In this document: in pieces, positions 1 to 7,469 of the stretch
Numbering within the stretch: position 1 is the first letter of the stretch
Layout of the letters: each line of letters starts with the position of its first letter
Source of the DNA: an uncultured Lysobacteraceae bacterium
GTDB lineage: Bacteria > Pseudomonadota > Gammaproteobacteria > Xanthomonadales > Rhodanobacteraceae
Assembly (NCBI GenBank): GCA_946482585.1
Contig: CAMLSI010000062.1
Location: 1-15,311, forward strand
Direction of reading: 5' to 3'
DNA length: 15,311 nucleotides
Notes under the pieces: generated by a model
What the model was told of the DNA's origin: nothing
Seen by the model: only the letters and a program-made list of their open reading frames with translations
Database searches by the model: none
Position numbers and translations under genes: made by a program

Positions 1-3000
1 AAGGTGCGGCCGTCACGGTGGCGCTGCCAATAGAACGTCGGCGCCGGACGCTGTTTGCCGCCGACTTCGGCCATGTCCGCGTCCACGTCGAACAGGCGGC
101 CGTTGACCATGACGTAGCGCGTGTCGATGGTCGAGCGGATGTTCTCGAGCGGATTGGAGTTCAGCACGACGAGGTCGGCGCGCTTGCCCGGCACCAGCGA
201 GCCGATCTGCTTGGACAGGCCGAGCAGGTCGGCGCCGTCGATCGTCGCGGCGCGCAGTGCTTCGTAGTTGCTGAAACCGCCCTGCGTCAGCATCCAGATT
301 TCCCAGTTCGGCGACAGTCCCTGCAGCTGGCCGTGGCCGCCGATCTGGATGCGCACGCCGTTGTCGCGCAGGTGTTTGGCCGCCTTGGCGACTTCGATGT
401 GGTAGTAGTCCCAGTCCGGCGCGGTCTCGCGGCGGATCGAGCGCGCATCGAGCGTCTCGCGCGGGAAGAAGCGTGCGAGCTTCTTGTCTTCCCAGACGTT
501 GTCGCGCGCATACCACCAGTATTCGCCCGAGAGGCCGCCGTAACTGACGACCAGCGTCGGCGTGTTGCGCACGTCGGTCTGCTTCCACAGGTCGACGACA
601 TCCTTGTACAGCGGCGCGATCGGCACGTTGTGCTCGATGCTCGTGGCGCCGTCGAGGATCATCGGAATGTTGAAGTTGAACGTCGAGCCGCCTTCCTCGA
701 CCACGAGCATGCCGAGTTCGCGTGCGGCCTGATTGATCTGCTGGTGCTGTTCACGGCGCGGCTGGTTGTAGCTCTTCACGCTGAACGCGCCGTTGGCCTT
801 CATGCGCTTGAGGTGCGCGCGCGCATCGTCGAGCGAATTGACGACGGCTTTGAAGTCGCCGTCCGCGCCGTAGAGGATGGTGCCGGTCGAGAACACGCGC
901 GGACCGACGAGATCGCCGGCCTTCACGAGCTCGGCCTGCGAGAACACGGTTTCCGTCGTCGCCGACGGATCGTGCATCGTCGTGATGCCGAACGCGAGAT
1001 TGGTGTAGTAGGCCCAGTTCTGCTGCGGCACCACGCCTTGCGAAAAATGGCTCGCATGCGCGTGCACGTCGACGTAGCCCGGCACGATGGTCTTGCCGCT
1101 CGCATCGATGACGCGCGCGTTGGCCGGCACGGTCACGTTCTTGCCGAGCGCCTTGATCGAGTCGCCTTCGACGACCAGCGTGCCGTCTTCGACGACTTCC
1201 TCGCCGTTCATCGTGACGAGCCGCGCGTGCGTGAACGCGACGACGTCGCTCGGCGTGTCGACGCTCGCGCGCAGGCCGACGTCGATGCCTTTCAGTGCCG
1301 CGGGTTTCGGCAGCTCGCCGGGCGCACCCGGCACGAACGCGAAGGCGTCCTTGAGCTCGCGCGTGAAGTACTCGTTGCCGACGAGCCAGTGCAGGCTCGC
1401 GCTGTCATTGCCCCAGTGCAGGTAGGAGCCGACGTAGTCGGAAATCCTGCTGACCGGGATCGCCGTCGTGTCCTTGGCGAGTTCGATCGCCTTGCCGGTC
1501 TGCGGCATCGGCGCGACGTAGGCGTTGAACAGTTCGGTGAACGCGACCCACTTGCCGTCGGGACTGACCGACACGAAATCGACGTACTTGAGATCGAACA
1601 CGTCGCGCGGCTCTTCCCCGGCGATGCCGATGCTCTGCAATTTCTTCTTGATGCCGCCGCCGGTCAGGAAATAGATGCGCTTGCCGTCGGCGCTGAACTG
1701 CGGTTCGGCGCCCTCGTGCGTGAGGCGCTTGGGCGTGCCGCCGTTCGTCGCCATGACATAGACGCCGCCTTCGCCCGCATTGAGCGCGCCGGTCAGCGAA
1801 CTGCCCGCCTGCTTGGACCAGGTCAGGTAGCGGCCGTCGCGCGAGTAGCGCGGCGAGTAGTAGAAGCCCGGCGTCGTGGTCAGCACGCGGTCGCTGCCGC
1901 TCGCGAGATCGCGTTCGACGATGGCGCCCTGCTTTTCGTCGGACCAGGTCGTGTAGACGAGCTTGCGGCCGTCGGCGCTGAAGCTCGGCTGGTATTCGAA
2001 CACGCCCTCGCTCTTGCCCAGGCGCTGCGGCGTGCCGCCCGGTAGCGACTTGGTCCAGAGATGGCCGAGCGCATGGAACACGAGTGTCTTGCCGTCGGCG
2101 CTCGTGGCCGCATCGCGGATCATCTTCGGTGCGAAGCTGCCGCTGTCGAGCGTCTGTTCGAAGCGCAGCGGCGCGGCGACGGTCTGTTCGATGTCGGCGC
2201 TGAACGCGATCGCCTCGGGCTTGCCGCTCGCGGCGTCGACGCGCCAGAGCTTGCCCTTGGCCCAGATCACGACATTCCTGGAATCCGCCGTCCAGGCGTA
2301 GTTCGCGTACGGACCGAACACGGCCCAGCCTTCCTGCTGGTCATGCGAAAGGCCGTCCCAGAGCGGCTTGACCTCGCCGGTGTCGAGCGTGAGCACGTGC
2401 AGCACGCTCTTGTCGCGTACGCGCTTGATGAAGGCCAGCGACTTGCCGTCCGGCGACGGCTGCGGCCGTACCGCGCCGCCCGGCGTCGACACGAGGTCGA
2501 CGATCTCGCCGCTTTCGCGATCGAGCCGGCGGATCGCATAGATCGTATCGTGCGCGTTCTTGTTGTACTGGAACGACGGCCCCTGCGTGACGTCTTCCGA
2601 GAAATACACGTAGCGGCCGTCCGGACTGACCGCCGGTTCGCCCTGGTCCTGCTGGTCGTTCTTCTGCTTGGTCAGCTGCAGGCCGGCGCCGCCGGATTTG
2701 TGATAGAGCCAGAGCTCGCCCGCGCCGAGCGAGCGCTGGCCGGTGAAATGCTTGCGCCCGATGAGGTATTCGCCGTCGGGCGTCCAGACCGGGTTGTTGA
2801 GCAGACGGAAGTCTTCCTTGCTGACCTGCACCGCATTGCTGCCGTCGGTGCGCACGCGCCAGAGGTTGTTGCCGCCGCCGCGGTCGGACGTGAAGGCGAG
2901 TTCGCGGCCGTCCGGCGAGAAGCGCGGCTGCACGTCCCAGGCCGCGCCGTTCGTCACGCGCCTGGCTTTGCCGCCCTCGATCGGCAGGACATAAATGTCG

Positions 3001-3212
3001 CCGAGCAAGCTGAAGGCGATCTGCTTGCCGTCGCGACTCACGTCGAGGTCCATCCACGTCCCTTCGTCGGTCGTGAACTTCACGGTCTTGGTCGGACCGT
3101 GCGCTGCGTTGACGTCCCACTTGTCGGCTTTCTTGTCGTCCTTCGCGTCGGCCGCAAAGCCGGGCACGGCGAGCAGCAGGCCCAGAGCGAGGGCCAGAGG
3201 ATGGCGCAGCAT
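1..3212 (-). CDS. Exported TolB-propeller / amidohydrolase fusion protein (3' end outside window)
   Basis: The frame is open from ATG 3212 to the left edge: 1,070 codons with no stop. An AAGGGAGA ribosome-binding site lies 6 nt before the start. Residues 1-20 form a signal peptide (LLLAVPGFA then ADAKDD), so the protein should act in the periplasm or outside the cell. Residues ~40-600 carry about eleven TolB/WD40-like 'SPDG+' blades (for example FSPDGR near 99, VSPDGR near 196, FSADGR near 411, VSPDGK near 549), enough for two beta-propellers. Residues ~655-1060 are an amidohydrolase-superfamily barrel. Candidate metal ligands are H717 and H719 (VDVHAHA), K813 (SVKSYNQ), H861 (IEHNVP) and H960 (GGHGQ). 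The barrel ends with the usual G-S-L-V-P-G-K-R-A-D-L-V segment near 1004-1015. Most of the protein is present; only a short tail should lie outside. Known relatives are annotated as hydrolases acting on amide bonds, possibly peptidase-like; the substrate is unknown. Confidence 0.93.
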   Translation of the reverse strand, partial: MLRHPLALALGLLLAVPGFAADAKDDKKADKWDVNAAHGPTKTVKFTTDEGTWMDLDVSRDGKQIAFSLLGDIYVLPIEGGKARRVTNGAAWDVQPRFSPDGRELAFTSDRGGGNNLWRVRTDGSNAVQVSKEDFRLLNNPVWTPDGEYLIGRKHFTGQRSLGAGELWLYHKSGGAGLQLTKQKNDQQDQGEPAVSPDGRYVYFSEDVTQGPSFQYNKNAHDTIYAIRRLDRESGEIVDLVSTPGGAVRPQPSPDGKSLAFIKRVRDKSVLHVLTLDTGEVKPLWDGLSHDQQEGWAVFGPYANYAWTADSRNVVIWAKGKLWRVDAASGKPEAIAFSADIEQTVAAPLRFEQTLDSGSFAPKMIRDAATSADGKTLVFHALGHLWTKSLPGGTPQRLGKSEGVFEYQPSFSADGRKLVYTTWSDEKQGAIVERDLASGSDRVLTTTPGFYYSPRYSRDGRYLTWSKQAGSSLTGALNAGEGGVYVMATNGGTPKRLTHEGAEPQFSADGKRIYFLTGGGIKKKLQSIGIAGEEPRDVFDLKYVDFVSVSPDGKWVAFTELFNAYVAPMPQTGKAIELAKDTTAIPVSRISDYVGSYLHWGNDSASLHWLVGNEYFTRELKDAFAFVPGAPGELPKPAALKGIDVGLRASVDTPSDVVAFTHARLVTMNGEEVVEDGTLVVEGDSIKALGKNVTVPANARVIDASGKTIVPGYVDVHAHASHFSQGVVPQQNWAYYTNLAFGITTMHDPSATTETVFSQAELVKAGDLVGPRVFSTGTILYGADGDFKAVVNSLDDARAHLKRMKANGAFSVKSYNQPRREQHQQINQAARELGMLVVEEGGSTFNFNIPMILDGATSIEHNVPIAPLYKDVVDLWKQTDVRNTPTLVVSYGGLSGEYWWYARDNVWEDKKLARFFPRETLDARSIRRETAPDWDYYHIEVAKAAKHLRDNGVRIQIGGHGQLQGLSPNWEIWMLTQGGFSNYEALRAATIDGADLLGLSKQIGSLVPGKRADLVVLNSNPLENIRSTIDTRYVMVNGRLFDVDADMAEVGGKQRPAPTFYWQRHRDGRT

Positions 3213-3267
3213 AGGTGTCTCCCTTGGTCAGACTCCCATCCTAGGCCAGCCGGCCCGCTCTCGGCTT

Positions 3268-3281
3268 AGGACAAAAGTCCT
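3268..3281. promoter_or_regulatory. Perfect inverted repeat AGGAC-AAAA-GTCCT in divergent intergenic region
   Basis: A 5-bp perfect inverted repeat with an AAAA spacer lies 56-69 nt upstream of the amidohydrolase start and about 150 nt upstream of the next plus-strand gene. Its position between divergent genes fits a dimeric-regulator operator overlapping the minus-strand promoter. This is inferred from symmetry and position only, and a chance palindrome of this size is possible. Confidence 0.35.
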
Positions 3282-3427
3282 GCATGCGACCATGGACGGA
3301 GCCGCGAACCGGCACCCGGACGCGAGCCCGCAAGCCGCGCAGCGCCTCATGCCGCCCTCACGAACGATCGCGCTAGACTGCACGCGACGGCGGAGCCCGG
3401 CTCCGCGCCTTGCTCAAGGAGATCCAG

Positions 3428-3778
3428 ATGGCCGCAGCGCAACGCTACTTCCTCAGCATCGGCGATCTTTCCCAGGCCCGCGGCGAAAACGCCGAGCTCT
3501 CGTTCCACGGCATCAGTCCCGACAGTTTCGCGACCACCTTGCAGTCGGCACTGCGCGAGCCGCTGCTCTGGCAGCGCTGGAAGGCGCTGCAGCCCGATCC
3601 CGACGCGGTCGATCCGCTGCTCGGCGCCAGCGACGCGAGTGCGCGCGTCAGTGCCGAGCAATCCGACCTGCACACCGAAGTCGAAGTCGTGACGACCCTG
3701 CCGCACGCGGTCGTCAAGCATCGCCTGAACCTGCTGGCCGGCCGCGTCTGGAAACTGCACGACGTCAAGCCTGCCTGA
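3428..3778 (+). CDS. Small conserved hypothetical protein (116 aa)
   Basis: The start is ATG 3428, preceded by a strong AAGGAG 6 nt upstream. An in-frame ATG at 3410 lies before that site and is less likely. The 116-residue product opens with RYFLSIGDLSQARG and ends with the strand-rich stretch KHRLNLLAGRVWKLHDV. It has no signal peptide, no membrane segment and no cysteine, so it is probably a small soluble cytoplasmic protein. I do not recognise a named domain; it resembles short uncharacterised proteins I associate with Xanthomonadales, but that is an impression. It is the first gene of a same-strand run with the GFA and VOC genes (67 bp and 137 bp gaps). A TAGACT hexamer at 3374-3379 could be its -10 box, although no good -35 box is visible. 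Confidence 0.8.
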   Translation: MAAAQRYFLSIGDLSQARGENAELSFHGISPDSFATTLQSALREPLLWQRWKALQPDPDAVDPLLGASDASARVSAEQSDLHTEVEVVTTLPHAVVKHRLNLLAGRVWKLHDVKPA

Positions 3779-3845
3779 TCCCGCGTTTCCGTCCACCGCG
3801 AGCGCGTGCCGCCATTGCGGCGCGCAACGCGCCGGAGAGCTCGCG

Positions 3846-4247
3846 ATGCGCAAGACCTACCACGGCAGCTGTCATTGCGGCGCCGTCACGTTCGAAGCCG
3901 ACCTCGATCTCACGCAGCCGACCTATCGCTGCAACTGCACGATCTGCCGCCGCACGCGCTTCTGGCCCGCGGTCGCGCGCGAAGACGAGTTCCGCCTGCT
4001 GACCGGGCAATCCGAGCTGACGGAATATTTGTTCAATTCGCGCAAGAACCAGCATTTCTTCTGCCGGCATTGCGGCGTGCGCGCGTTCGGCGTCGGCAAC
4101 GACACGCCGATCGGCAGGATGTACGGCGTGAACCTCGGTTGTCTGACCGACGTCGGCGACGAAGCGCTCGCGCGCGCGCCGATCATGTACGTCGACGGTC
4201 TCAACGACCGCTGGCAGGAGTGTCCGCAGTTCTTCGCGCACCTGTAG
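3846..4247 (+). CDS. GFA family zinc protein (glutathione-dependent formaldehyde-activating enzyme-like)
   Basis: This 133-residue protein has the cysteine pattern of the GFA/CENP-V fold: C9 and C11 in SCHCGAV, C29, C31 and C34 in RCNCTIC, and C73 and C76 in FCRHCGV. In the family these seven cysteines hold one structural and one glutathione-accessible zinc. The length is that of a minimal single-domain member. The start at 3846 has GGAG 8 nt upstream. There is no signal peptide, so it is probably cytoplasmic. Formaldehyde-glutathione condensation is the activity claimed for the founding member, but most small members are uncharacterised and that activity should not be assumed. The downstream VOC-fold gene is also of a family that includes glutathione and metal-dependent enzymes, so a shared role in handling small electrophiles is possible but unproven. 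A DUF6151 protein at 9467-10072 has the same cysteine spacing. Confidence 0.93.
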   Translation: MRKTYHGSCHCGAVTFEADLDLTQPTYRCNCTICRRTRFWPAVAREDEFRLLTGQSELTEYLFNSRKNQHFFCRHCGVRAFGVGNDTPIGRMYGVNLGCLTDVGDEALARAPIMYVDGLNDRWQECPQFFAHL

Positions 4248-4384
4248 CGCACGCCGACGAGCCGGGCTGGAGCGCGATGTCGCGTCCGCATTCACGACGC
4301 GACGACGGGACTTGCGCTCGTCTTGCGATCGGCACCGGCGTGACGTCGCCGGGTGCCGTCGCTTGTCATCACGGAGATCAGGCC

Positions 4385-4792
4385 ATGGAATTCCATCGAG
4401 GACGACTCGTCGATCACGTTCAACTGCGCGTCGCGGACCTCAAGCGCGCGCGCGATTTCTACGTCGCCGTGCTCGGCACGCTGGGACTCGCGCTGGAGAT
4501 CGACACGGCGGAGGCGTTCGGGTGCGACGAGCTCTACGTGAGTCCGGCCGGCGGCGACGCGGCGAGCGCGGTGCATCTGGCGTTTCAGGCCGACTCGCCC
4601 GAAACCGTGCGGCGATTCCACCGCGCCGCACTGGAACACGGCGGCAGCGACAACGGCGCGCCCGGCGAGCGTGACTATCATCCCGGCTACTACGCCGCGT
4701 TCGCGCGGGATCCCGACGGCAACAACATCGAGGCCGTCCATCACGGCCCGTCGACGCGCAGCGCCGCGTCGGTCGTCATCCGGCCTGCCTGA
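4385..4792 (+). CDS. VOC (glyoxalase/bleomycin resistance/dioxygenase) family protein
   Basis: This 135-residue protein starts at ATG 4385 with GGAG 8 nt upstream. It has the paired beta-alpha-beta-beta-beta layout of the vicinal oxygen chelate fold. The first half has VDHVQLRVADLKRARDFY and the second ends with ARDPDGNNIEAVHH. Likely metal ligands are H11, H64 (AVHLAF) and E116 (NNIEAV), the usual positions in single-domain VOC proteins. There is no export signal. Family members include glyoxalase I, extradiol dioxygenases and antibiotic-binding proteins, and the sequence does not say which applies. The frame is open back to 3806, but that extension is antisense-like filler across the GFA gene. 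A strong hairpin follows the stop. Confidence 0.92.
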   Translation: MEFHRGRLVDHVQLRVADLKRARDFYVAVLGTLGLALEIDTAEAFGCDELYVSPAGGDAASAVHLAFQADSPETVRRFHRAALEHGGSDNGAPGERDYHPGYYAAFARDPDGNNIEAVHHGPSTRSAASVVIRPA

Positions 4793-4809
4793 CCTTCGCC
4801 TGCTGTCCG

Positions 4810-4841
4810 CCGGAGCCGCGCACGGATTCTGCGCGGCCCGG
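4810..4841 (+). terminator. GC-rich hairpin after the VOC gene
   Basis: CCGG (4810-4813), a bulged A, then GCCGCGCA (4815-4822) pair with TGCGCGGC (4830-4837) and CCGG (4838-4841) around a 7-nt loop. This 12-bp stem begins 18 nt after the VOC stop. No T-run follows, so intrinsic termination is plausible rather than certain; an mRNA-stabilising stem-loop is an alternative. Confidence 0.5.
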
Positions 4842-4985
4842 CGGCGCATTCGGGTCGTCACAGTGGTACAAACCGGACGCGGCAGCGCGCGCGGCGCGCG
4901 GCCGGGATCGGTCCCGACGCCTTACGACGGCGCGCGGCCACTGTCCGCCGGGCATCGCCCCGGCGATCGAGGGGAGAGAAAAGCA

Positions 4986-5597
4986 ATGAAAGGATACCTA
5001 CGTTGTGCCGTCTGGTCGGCTGCGGCCGGCCTGTCGCTTGGCGCGTCACCGGTATCGGCGCAGCGCGACGGCTGGGATCGCGACATCGAGTTCCGTTGCG
5101 AGAGCCGCGGTTTCGGTTACAACCTTTGCGAGGTCGACACCGGCCGTGGCGGCCGTGTCTACCTCGTCGACCAGGTGTCCAACAGCGATTGCATCGAAGG
5201 TCGTACCTGGGGCTACAACCGCGCGGGCGTCTGGGTCGATCAGGGCTGCGCCGGCATTTTCCGCGTCGAACGGCGCGGCGGCGGTCGTCATGACGACGGA
5301 CGCGACGGTCGCTACGACGATCGCGGCGACCGCTACGACGACGGTCGCGGCGATCGTCACGGCGACTGGCGCCCCGGCAACGATTGGGATCAGCGCATCA
5401 ACGTGCGCTGCGGCAGCCACAATTTCGGCTACAACCTGTGCCAGGTCGACACCGGCCGCGGCAGCGACGTGCGCATCGCGCGCCAGATCTCGGGCTCGCC
5501 CTGCGTGGAAGGCCGCACCTGGGGCTGGAATCGAGCGGGCATCTGGGTCGACGACGGCTGCGAAGCCGTGTTCACGGTCGATCGCCGCTGGCGCTGA
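4986..5597 (+). CDS. Exported protein with two DUF3011 domains
   Basis: The start is ATG 4986, with AGGGGAG about 9 nt upstream. The product has 203 residues. Residues 1-25 form a signal peptide ending in SPVSA, so the mature protein is periplasmic or secreted. Two DUF3011 domains follow. Domain 1 (about 34-94) has cysteines 38, 48, 69 and 88; domain 2 (about 138-198) has 142, 152, 173 and 192. Intervals are 10, 21 and 19 in both, a register of exactly 104 residues. Each domain contains FGYNLC, VDTGRG, EGRTWG and NRAGxWVD, suggesting two disulfides per domain. The linker (about 96-130) is a low-complexity R/G/D/Y/H tract. DUF3011 has no established function; binding of a surface ligand is a guess. 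The gene stands alone, 193 bp after VOC and convergent with the phospholipase gene. Confidence 0.9.
   Translation: MKGYLRCAVWSAAAGLSLGASPVSAQRDGWDRDIEFRCESRGFGYNLCEVDTGRGGRVYLVDQVSNSDCIEGRTWGYNRAGVWVDQGCAGIFRVERRGGGRHDDGRDGRYDDRGDRYDDGRGDRHGDWRPGNDWDQRINVRCGSHNFGYNLCQVDTGRGSDVRIARQISGSPCVEGRTWGWNRAGIWVDDGCEAVFTVDRRWR
5310..5353 (+). repeat. Short tandem repeat coding the Asp/Arg/Gly linker of the DUF3011 protein
   Basis: The 11-mer CGCTACGACGA occurs at 5310-5320 and 5331-5341, each followed by TCGCGGCGA (5321-5329 and 5345-5353). The second copy has a 3-nt insertion, CGG. The units encode RYDDRGD and RYDDGRGD. The insertion keeps frame, so this looks like a coding repeat able to change copy number without breaking the gene. 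Confidence 0.75.
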
Positions 5598-5711
5598 CGC
5601 GGGCATCGATGCGATATGCCGGATGCCGGTTTGCGCAGTGCGCAAGTCGCTCCGCTGTCGTCGCGACGGTCGTGCTGCGCAGCTGCGCGCGGCCGTCGCG
5701 AAACCAATGAG

Positions 5712-5739
5712 CCCTCTCCCCCGGGCTCGGGGGAGAGGG
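5712..5739. terminator. Bidirectional hairpin between convergent genes (DUF3011 and phospholipase)
   Basis: CCCTCTCCCCC (5712-5722) and GGGGGAGAGGG (5729-5739) form a perfect 11-bp stem around GGGCTC. It lies 114 nt after the DUF3011 stop and 54 nt beyond the phospholipase stop on the other strand, so it can serve both transcripts. Palindromes of this CCCTCTCCC...GGGAGAGGG type are scattered between genes in many GC-rich proteobacteria, so it may also be one copy of a dispersed REP-like element. Confidence 0.7.
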
Positions 5740-5793
5740 AGCCGATACGGCCGGCTGCGCTGAAATCGTTGCGGCACGCGCCGCGCATGTTTT

Positions 5794-7254
5794 TCAGAAG
5801 TCCGGCACTTCGCGCGGATCGAACTGCTGGTTCACGTTGGCCGCGCTGCAGCCCCAGAGCTGCAGTCGCGTGCCCGAGGACGGGCTGCCGCCGGTGACAT
5901 CCATGCAATAGCCCCAGCTGCCCGCGCGATCGGCGAACAGGCCGGCCGCCGAAATCGCCCATTTTTCCGAGTCGCCGCCATCGCAGTCCCAGATGTTGAG
6001 CTTCGCGCCCTGCTTGCCTTTGCCGCCGTCGACATCGGCGCAGTAGTCGGTATCGCCCTTCGGGCGTAGCTGGCCTTCGGCCGTGTAGACGAATTTCTGC
6101 GCGTCGGTGTCATTGCAGGTGTACTGCTGCAGCGCCGTGCCGTTCTTCCATTCGCTGCTTTTCACGTCCACGCACTGGTTCGCGAAATGCGTGCGGAGCG
6201 TGAAGTAGCCCGGCAGACTGCGCCGCTTGCCCACCAGCGGAATGCTGTCGAGCCAGTTCGGCCGGAACACGCTCGCGTCGGTCAGCGATTCGGTCACGTC
6301 CCAGCCGATGGCGCTCGCGCCGTGAGCGACCGAGATGTAGCTCCACGCATAGTCGAGGCTGTTGAAGGCGCCGGCCGCGCCCCACTGATGAATCAGCTGG
6401 CGCCACTGCGCCGAACGATTGAGCACGTATTGATCGTTGTCGCCCGCTTTCATGTTGGCGCAGAAGAAGAAGGCCGAGTCGGCTGCGCTGATGCCGTCGA
6501 TCGCGCCGGAAATTTCGTTCGGATCGTCGCTGTCCACGTCCGGGCACAGGAATGCGGTCGGCCCGCCGTAGTCGCCTTCGTTCATGAGCTTGCGCGCCGA
6601 GTTCATGCGCGCATTCACATCGCCGAGATAGCCGCCGGTGAATACGACGATGAGCTTGCCCTTGAGCGCGTCGATCGTCGGCCATCCCTTGGCCTTGAGA
6701 CCGTCGCGATTGCCGTTCGGACTCAGATAGCTCGTGAGATTGCCGTAGGTGTAGAGACGGCTGCCCAGATAGTCGCGGATGAAGGTGTCGAGCAGCTTGA
6801 TCTCGTCCGGCTTCCATGCGCTCGCCGGATCGGCATTCGCCTTCATGTCGACGAATACGAGCAGCGGAAGGCCGAGATCCGACTGCCGTCCCATCCACCC
6901 CGTGATGTCGTCGAGGCAGTCGCCGAGGCGGTCGTCGTTCGCCGCGCTGCAATTCTGGTTTCCCGGGTTGGCGCTGTGCGCGACGTAAGGCCCCTTCGGA
7001 TCGAGCTCCCAGTCGCCCTTGTCGATCACGTCGATCTCGACCGTGCGATAGCCCGCATCGAGCCAGTTCGTGAGCTTGTCGCTGTGCAGATACGTGTTGT
7101 GCGGTTGCGCGTAGTAGATCTGGTCGAGCCGGTCGGCCGGCGCCGGCGCGGTCGCGCGCAGGGGCAGGGCGGCGCCGGCGAGGCCGGCATGGAGCGCGAA
7201 CGCGGACGCGCTTGCCGCGGCCGCGATGCGGCCGATCAGCGTGCAGGAAATCAT
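5794..7254 (-). CDS. Secreted phosphatidylinositol-specific phospholipase C (C1-like, Ca2+-dependent type) with ricin B-type lectin domain
   Basis: The chosen start, ATG 7254, has GAGGGG 8 nt upstream and gives 486 residues; an in-frame ATG at 7299 precedes that site. Residues 1-29 are a signal peptide (MISCTLIGRIAAAASASAFA, ending near AGLAGA). Residues ~43-345 match the PI-PLC-C1 type: YAQPHNTYLHSD gives H52 and N53, TVEIDVID gives E73 and D75, and VAHSANP gives H93. This H-N...E-x-D...H set is the catalytic and calcium layout expected for the Ca2+-dependent group. Residues ~347-480 form a ricin-type beta-trefoil with three related segments, LQQYTC, LNIWDC and LQLWGC, each followed by a QxW/QxF-like turn (KF, KW, QQF). 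The enzyme would cleave phosphoinositide-type or related phosphodiesters outside the cell, with the lectin directing it to a glycan. Actual substrate and glycan are unknown. The gene stands alone and faces a divergent intergenic region. Confidence 0.92.
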   Translation of the reverse strand: MISCTLIGRIAAAASASAFALHAGLAGAALPLRATAPAPADRLDQIYYAQPHNTYLHSDKLTNWLDAGYRTVEIDVIDKGDWELDPKGPYVAHSANPGNQNCSAANDDRLGDCLDDITGWMGRQSDLGLPLLVFVDMKANADPASAWKPDEIKLLDTFIRDYLGSRLYTYGNLTSYLSPNGNRDGLKAKGWPTIDALKGKLIVVFTGGYLGDVNARMNSARKLMNEGDYGGPTAFLCPDVDSDDPNEISGAIDGISAADSAFFFCANMKAGDNDQYVLNRSAQWRQLIHQWGAAGAFNSLDYAWSYISVAHGASAIGWDVTESLTDASVFRPNWLDSIPLVGKRRSLPGYFTLRTHFANQCVDVKSSEWKNGTALQQYTCNDTDAQKFVYTAEGQLRPKGDTDYCADVDGGKGKQGAKLNIWDCDGGDSEKWAISAAGLFADRAGSWGYCMDVTGGSPSSGTRLQLWGCSAANVNQQFDPREVPDF

Positions 7255-7290
7255 GAAAAATTCCCCTCGGGATCCGTTGGCGTATGGGTG

Positions 7291-7302
7291 AATGTGCACA
7301 TT
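7291..7302. promoter_or_regulatory. 12-bp perfect palindrome AATGTGCACATT upstream of the phospholipase gene
   Basis: A perfect 12-bp palindrome lies 37-48 nt upstream of the phospholipase start and 168 nt upstream of the divergent inhibitor gene. It is locally AT-richer than its surroundings. Position and symmetry fit an operator near the phospholipase promoter. A minus-strand GCTAGTAC at 7312-7305, just upstream, could be a -10-like element. No regulator is identifiable in the window. Confidence 0.4.
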
Positions 7303-7469
7303 GCGTACTAGCGTCGAATGTATCGCGCGACTATCAATCGACGAGCTCGCCGCGAAGCCGGCCGGAGTCCGGCGCGACGGTATCGTGACGCCGGCCGAAC
7401 CGATGCTGCGCTACGCTCCGCAGCGCATTGCCAGACCGGCCCGCGTGCCGCCGTTCGGAGCGATTCGCC

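Noticed and set aside
18..3269. Long plus-strand open frames (675 and 402 codons) antisense to the amidohydrolase
   Set aside because: They are Arg/Ala/Val-rich with no domain, no ribosome-binding site, and mirror the codon bias of the minus-strand gene, whose domains, catalytic residues and start are clear.
3806..4384. N-terminal extension of the VOC protein across the GFA gene
   Set aside because: Arg-rich shadow of the GFA reading frame; ATG 4385 has GGAG and begins the VOC domain directly.
6187..7311. 374-codon plus-strand open frame over the phospholipase gene
   Set aside because: It is a shadow: composition is Arg/Val/Ala-rich and it opposes a gene with clear catalytic and lectin motifs.
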